DNA of 11,442 nt from UBA7236 sp043727235 (lineage in GTDB: Bacteria > Bacteroidota > Bacteroidia > Chitinophagales > BACL12): contig JAYSYX010000170.1 of assembly GCA_043727235.1 (NCBI GenBank), forward strand, positions 1-11,442, read 5' to 3'. Position numbers and translations under genes: made by a program. Of this stretch, positions 8,047 through 11,442 are shown in pieces (the stretch's first letter is position 1; each line of letters starts with the position of its first letter). The notes beneath the pieces were generated by a model, which was given only the letters and a program-made list of their open reading frames with translations, was not told the DNA's origin and ran no database searches.

Positions 8047-8131
8047 CTATTATTTTATATATTATTTATTATAAACGTAAATGCTGTTGCAATGAGATTT
8101 AACCAAAATAATATACTTTTCATTTATTTAA

Positions 8132-9991
8132 TTACTGGCGTATGAATTGGATTGATTTATACATATGTTCATCCGACATATTTAAAATATAAACTCCATT
8201 TGTTAATTTCGAAATATCAATTTCTATCAAATTATCTGAAACAGAATAAGAAAAATGTTGATTTTTTTCGCCAATAACATTTACAATTTCAAGAGATAAT
8301 GATGACATTTTATATTCTAATTCCACAAATAATACATTGGATGCAGGATTTGGATAAACTCTCATATCTAATTCATCGTTTAACTCACTATTCCTTAATG
8401 GCAGAGTTGTAAAATTTTGTAATGCGGTAAATTCACTGAACTCCCCATCACTACATTTTGAACGCACTTTATATTCGTAATCAGTTTCAGGAGTTAATAA
8501 TTTTAATATTTTTAAATTTACTGAAACTATTTTTTTGATCCAGGTTCCTGCGCCCACTGCACGATACCAAATTTGATAAGATTCAGCACCGGGAATTAAA
8601 TCCCAATGAGCCGTTGCCTTAGTTGTTGTGATATTATCTGTATAAATGCCGGTTGGAATGTAACATTCCTCAGGAAATAATTTCAAAAACCAAAAATCAT
8701 CCGAGCCATAATTTATTGATGTTTTGTCACCATTAATACCCGATTGAGAGGAGCCGGCACAGGCTATTGACCCGTCGAATAATTGTTTTAAACTATTCAA
8801 CACATCGGCATTAACTCCACCAATGGTATTTTGCCACCCCATATTTCCAACTTCATCCAACTGAACTATCCAAAAGTCATCAGAACCGATTTTATCCTCT
8901 GTTTTATCCCCACTCAATTTAGAACCTGAAACACCACCAACAACAAAATTTCCATTTACAGTTTCTATTACTTCATGTATGGCATCATAACCGCTTGCGT
9001 TTATAGTATTTTGCCAAACGATATTTCCGGACAGATCCACTTTCAATATCCAGTAATCAGATTTCCAACTATTTTCATTTTTATCACCGGAAATTTCAGA
9101 TTCTGATGTACAGCCCAAAATAAATCCATTATCTGTGGTTTGTTTTATGGAATAAACGTAATCTGCTTTATTACCACCAATGGTATTTTCCCATTCCAAA
9201 CTACCTTCCTCTGACAATTTTATGATCCAACAATCGTATTCTCCGATCAATCCTTCCGATTTTAATGGCGAAATACCCGATATGGAATGGCCCGCGATAA
9301 TGAAACCATTATCGTTGGTTAATTGCAGATCGGTTAAAATATCAACACTAGTTCCACCTAAGGTTTGCTGCCAGATTATATTACCGGTATTATCGAGTTT
9401 AACCACCCAGTAATCATCGAAACCAAAACTACCTGCTGTTTTATCGAAGGATATACCGGAGCTTGAATTACCTCCTAAAATGTACCCACCATCCAAAGTT
9501 TGTTTCAAAGTAATTAGAGCGTCAAAAGAATTACCTCCCAAAGTATTTTGCCACACAATTTCTCCGTTAACATCTAACTTTAATATCCAAAAGTCGAAGT
9601 ACCCTAAACCATTTTCCGATTTATCACCACTTACAGGGGAATTGGAATAACCGCCAATAATATAACCGCCGTCATCAGTTAAATCTATGCATGTCAGGAA
9701 ATCGTTTACAGTGCCGCCAATCGTATTTTGCCATTCTATATTGCCCAAAGCATCTATTTTTATGATCCAATAGTCTCCGTTTCCAAAACCAGCCTCCGTT
9801 TTTATTCCTGAAATTCCGGAATAGGATGTTCCAGCTAAAATAAAGCCTCCATCTGCTGTTTGTTTCATTTCAGATAAATTATCCCCATTAAGTCCTCCAT
9901 ATGAGCTTTGCCATTCTATATCCGGTGTTTGAGCAGTGATATAAAAGAGCCGAAATACATTAAATAGCATTAGAATTATGCTGTATTTCAT
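8132..9991 (-). CDS. P4: exported single beta-propeller protein with fibronectin III domain and T9SS sorting domain
   Basis: 619 residues, complete. A signal peptide of about 21 residues ends I-T-A-Q before T-P-D-I-E-W. Seven very regular repeats start at W27, 87, 147, 207, 267, 326 and 386 (spacing 60, 60, 60, 60, 59, 60). In place of the Ig pair there is one fibronectin type III domain at about 443-531. It shows the W-D-x-x-P-G-A-E-S-Y-x-I-x-Y strand, L-T-P-E-T-D-Y-E-Y-K-V-R-S-K-C, and a closing F-T-T-L. The T9SS type A sorting domain lies at about 545-619 (Y-P-N-P, N-V-I-G-E, N-G-V-Y-I-L). No MopE motif is present. This is the shortest complete paralogue, and its clean repeats make it the best reference for the fold. 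It has 183 bases upstream and 322 downstream, so it is probably its own transcription unit. The role is inferred to be surface binding or adhesion; the substrate is unknown. Confidence 0.94.
   Translation of the reverse strand: MKYSIILMLFNVFRLFYITAQTPDIEWQSSYGGLNGDNLSEMKQTADGGFILAGTSYSGISGIKTEAGFGNGDYWIIKIDALGNIEWQNTIGGTVNDFLTCIDLTDDGGYIIGGYSNSPVSGDKSENGLGYFDFWILKLDVNGEIVWQNTLGGNSFDALITLKQTLDGGYILGGNSSSGISFDKTAGSFGFDDYWVVKLDNTGNIIWQQTLGGTSVDILTDLQLTNDNGFIIAGHSISGISPLKSEGLIGEYDCWIIKLSEEGSLEWENTIGGNKADYVYSIKQTTDNGFILGCTSESEISGDKNENSWKSDYWILKVDLSGNIVWQNTINASGYDAIHEVIETVNGNFVVGGVSGSKLSGDKTEDKIGSDDFWIVQLDEVGNMGWQNTIGGVNADVLNSLKQLFDGSIACAGSSQSGINGDKTSINYGSDDFWFLKLFPEECYIPTGIYTDNITTTKATAHWDLIPGAESYQIWYRAVGAGTWIKKIVSVNLKILKLLTPETDYEYKVRSKCSDGEFSEFTALQNFTTLPLRNSELNDELDMRVYPNPASNVLFVELEYKMSSLSLEIVNVIGEKNQHFSYSVSDNLIEIDISKLTNGVYILNMSDEHMYKSIQFIRQ
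8669..9925 (-). repeat. P4 propeller: seven coding repeats, most regular set
   Basis: Seven units are spaced 59-60 residues apart with little length change, ending at F-W-F-L-K-L directly before the fibronectin III domain. Confidence 0.88.
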
Positions 9992-10174
9992 AATTAAAGC
10001 ATTTACATTGGTAAATTTAATAAAATATTTGAATCAATCTAGGAATTAATCCTATATTAAAATTTTACCTGTAAGAATGGAATAAATATTAAAGGTTTTA
10101 TCAAATCATATTCCCTTTTCTATTTTACATTATACCTTCATAGCTCAGCATTTAACATTTAGCAATTCTATATA
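9992..10174. other. 183-base intergenic region between P5 stop and P4 start
   Basis: AT-rich, no gene. It holds a weak 5-base hairpin (tagga/tccta, 10040-10054). A TAAATTTA element at 10012-10019 on the minus strand is similar to the Bacteroidota -7 motif, with a TTG only 15 bases upstream and the ATG only 20 bases downstream, so I do not call a promoter. Confidence 0.4.
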
Positions 10175-11442
10175 TTATTGCTTAGTAAAAAGTTCAGTTA
10201 TATTGGTATCACCATTCTGTATTTTTATGAAATATATACCTGAAGGAAGATTAGAAAGATTGATGAATGTACTTTTTTTACCGGAATTAATTATTTGGAT
10301 TGTTTGACCAATTGCATCTAAAATAAAAATGGTTTTTTGGTCAGTATTCCCAGCTTCAATATTGATGGAGGTAGTTGCCGGGTTTGGATAGACCTTAATA
10401 TTTGAATTGGCATTAAACTCTTCACGACAAGGGACACTAACCGCTATCACATTCGAATTCTTAAAACACCCCGTCGCAGTTTTTGTAACTCTGCATTTAT
10501 AATTACCGGCAATTGTTGCAGTGTAATTTATTGATGTTTCACCCACTAAAAGTGATGCTCCTTTGTACCATTGGTAACTCAATCCTCCACCTGCATTTGC
10601 AGTTAATACAACCGAACCTCCTGCGCAGAAGGTTGTGGCACCACCGGCAGTAATAGTTGCGACAGGATTTTTATTTACAATAACAACGATACCCGATGAA
10701 GTTGCGGTTCCGCAATCGCTTGTAGTTACACAAGTAAAGGTTGCTTTTGTGGTAGCTAAATACGTTTCGGATGTTGCACCGGGAATGTTTACTCCATTCT
10801 TTTTCCATTGCACAGTTTCACCTGAATGCGTTGCAGTTAATAATACATTTCCACCCTGACAAAAAGTAGTGGCACCTCCGGCTGAAATGGAAATAGTTTC
10901 AACAATACCGTCATCAATAATTGCATTACAATTATCGTCGATACCATTACAAATTTCAGTAAACGGTACGCAACCAGTGCCTTCTAATTTCATCACCCAA
11001 TAATCTGCATCACCAATATTTGCCTCTGTTTTTTCTCCGGTAATTCCGCTGTAGGAATATCCTCCAACAATATATCCTCCATCTGCTGTTGTATTAATTG
11101 CATTTGCATAATCTCCACCAGAACCGCCTAATACTGTTTGCCAGGTAATTGAACCCCCTGATGTTAGTTTCAATATCCAATAATCCCATGAACCTGTATT
11201 GGCTTCAGTTTTATCACCACTAATTACACTTTGCGAATATCCGGCAACGATATATCCGTTATCGGAAGTTTGAGCTACAGGATTTATAAAAACATAATCC
11301 TGTCCGGAACCACCTATAGAATTTTGCCAGGAAATATTTCCAAGATCATCTATTTTAATTAACCAAAAATCAAATAAACCATTTGTTGCTTCAGTTTTAT
11401 TTCCGGTGACACCACCATCTGCCATGCCTACTAATATAGAAC
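10175..11442 (-). CDS. P5: C-terminal part of a propeller/Ig/T9SS paralogue, 5' end outside window
   Basis: The frame stays open to the right edge. The ATG at 11423-11425 is not the start: the codons before it read S-I-L-V-G and complete the G-G-Y-I-L-G-G strand of a blade, and no signal peptide follows. Counting from that Met, one partial blade and two full blades (W33, W95) are seen. Next come a MopE-like motif C-N-G-I-D-D-N-C-N-A-I-I-D-D-G at 159-173, Ig-like domain 1 at about 177-255 (C189, W207, C232), Ig-like domain 2 at about 256-333 (C267, W286, C311) and a T9SS type A sorting domain at about 344-416 (Y-P-N-P, A-I-G-Q, S-G-I-Y-F-I-K). The C-terminal order equals that of P2 and P3, and Ig-like domain 2 is nearly the same as in P3. 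The number of missing blades cannot be known here; by analogy at least four more are expected upstream. P4 follows after 183 bases. Confidence 0.92.
   Translation of the reverse strand, partial: SILVGMADGGVTGNKTEATNGLFDFWLIKIDDLGNISWQNSIGGSGQDYVFINPVAQTSDNGYIVAGYSQSVISGDKTEANTGSWDYWILKLTSGGSITWQTVLGGSGGDYANAINTTADGGYIVGGYSYSGITGEKTEANIGDADYWVMKLEGTGCVPFTEICNGIDDNCNAIIDDGIVETISISAGGATTFCQGGNVLLTATHSGETVQWKKNGVNIPGATSETYLATTKATFTCVTTSDCGTATSSGIVVIVNKNPVATITAGGATTFCAGGSVVLTANAGGGLSYQWYKGASLLVGETSINYTATIAGNYKCRVTKTATGCFKNSNVIAVSVPCREEFNANSNIKVYPNPATTSINIEAGNTDQKTIFILDAIGQTIQIINSGKKSTFINLSNLPSGIYFIKIQNGDTNITELFTKQ
10982..11442 (-). repeat. P5 propeller, last three units (first one cut)
   Basis: One partial unit ends with F-W-L-I-K-I. 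Two full units follow, starting at the W-Q-N-S-I-G-G and W-Q-T-V-L-G-G strands, before the MopE-like motif. Confidence 0.82.

Larger units (their letters stand above)
7810..8131. other. 322-base intergenic region between P4 stop and P3 start
   Basis: No gene is seen. Going leftward from the P4 stop it holds an AT-rich part, a perfect 20-base palindrome (8027-8046), a purine-biased tract on the plus strand (about 7917-8010) and a small inverted repeat just before P3 (7817-7829, atttct/agaaat around one base). A weak Bacteroidota-type promoter on the minus strand is possible: TTG at 8104-8106 and TACGTTTA at 8072-8079 (consensus TAnnTTTG, one mismatch). Their spacing of 24 bases is slightly long. 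No clear terminator for P4 is seen. Confidence 0.5.

Noticed and set aside
2576..11000. Plus-strand reading frames of 64-80 codons
   Set aside because: They lie antisense inside the repeat genes, reuse the same complement phrases and have no recognisable domains.
11423..11425. ATG as the start codon of P5
   Set aside because: The frame continues upstream to the window edge and encodes S-I-L-V-G, part of a normal blade strand; no signal peptide follows the ATG.
1..11442. Regular 180-base periodicity as a CRISPR or satellite array
   Set aside because: The period is coding: units are in frame, diverged at third positions and conserve protein motifs; there are no identical short repeats with unique spacers.

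Overview
The window looks like a piece of a Bacteroidota chromosome. It is AT-rich. All five genes lie on the minus strand and encode large exported proteins with N-terminal signal peptides. Every C-terminus that is visible is a type IX secretion system (T9SS) type A sorting domain (a Y/F-P-N-P start, a central N-x-x-GQ-like strand and a final S/N-G-I/V-Y-F/I strand). T9SS is confined to Bacteroidota and close relatives. The Ig-like modules with F-C-x-G-G-S-V and the MopE-type D-N-D-C-D-G motifs are also typical of environmental Bacteroidota. I cannot name the genus.

Layout, right to left in the direction of transcription: P5 (10175-11442, 5' end cut by the window edge), a 183-base gap, P4 (8132-9991), a 322-base gap, then P3 (5560-7809), P2 (1933-5550) and P1 (1-1922, 3' end cut by the window edge). 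P3, P2 and P1 are separated by only 9 and 10 bases and are probably one operon. P4 and P5 each have room for their own promoter. No gene is supported on the plus strand. There are no tRNAs, rRNAs, transposases or CRISPR arrays.

All five genes are paralogues built on one repeat of about 60 residues (180 bases), with consensus W-Q-N-T-I-G-G, then D-G-G-Y-I-L-G-G-Y-S, then S-G-D-K-T-E, then D-Y-W-I-x-K-L-D-x-x-G-N-I. Every complete run of the repeat that I can count contains exactly seven copies: P1 first run 7, P2 7+7, P3 7, P4 7. The mature N-terminus supplies a W-Q strand that the last repeat lacks. Together this argues for seven-bladed beta-propellers closed by a 'velcro' strand, single in P3 and P4 and double in P2 (and probably P1). 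Behind the propellers come interchangeable modules: MopE-like Cys/Asp motifs, two Ig-like domains (P2, P3, P5) or one fibronectin type III domain (P4), then the T9SS tail. The likely job is surface-attached or secreted binding or adhesion. No catalytic motif is visible and the ligand is unknown.

The 322-base gap upstream of P3 holds the main non-coding signals: a perfect 20-base palindrome resembling a TetR-family operator, and a strongly purine-biased stretch with short degenerate repeats. Inside the T9SS tail of P3 there is a short GC-rich hairpin-bearing segment that looks like an in-frame insertion of a small dispersed element.
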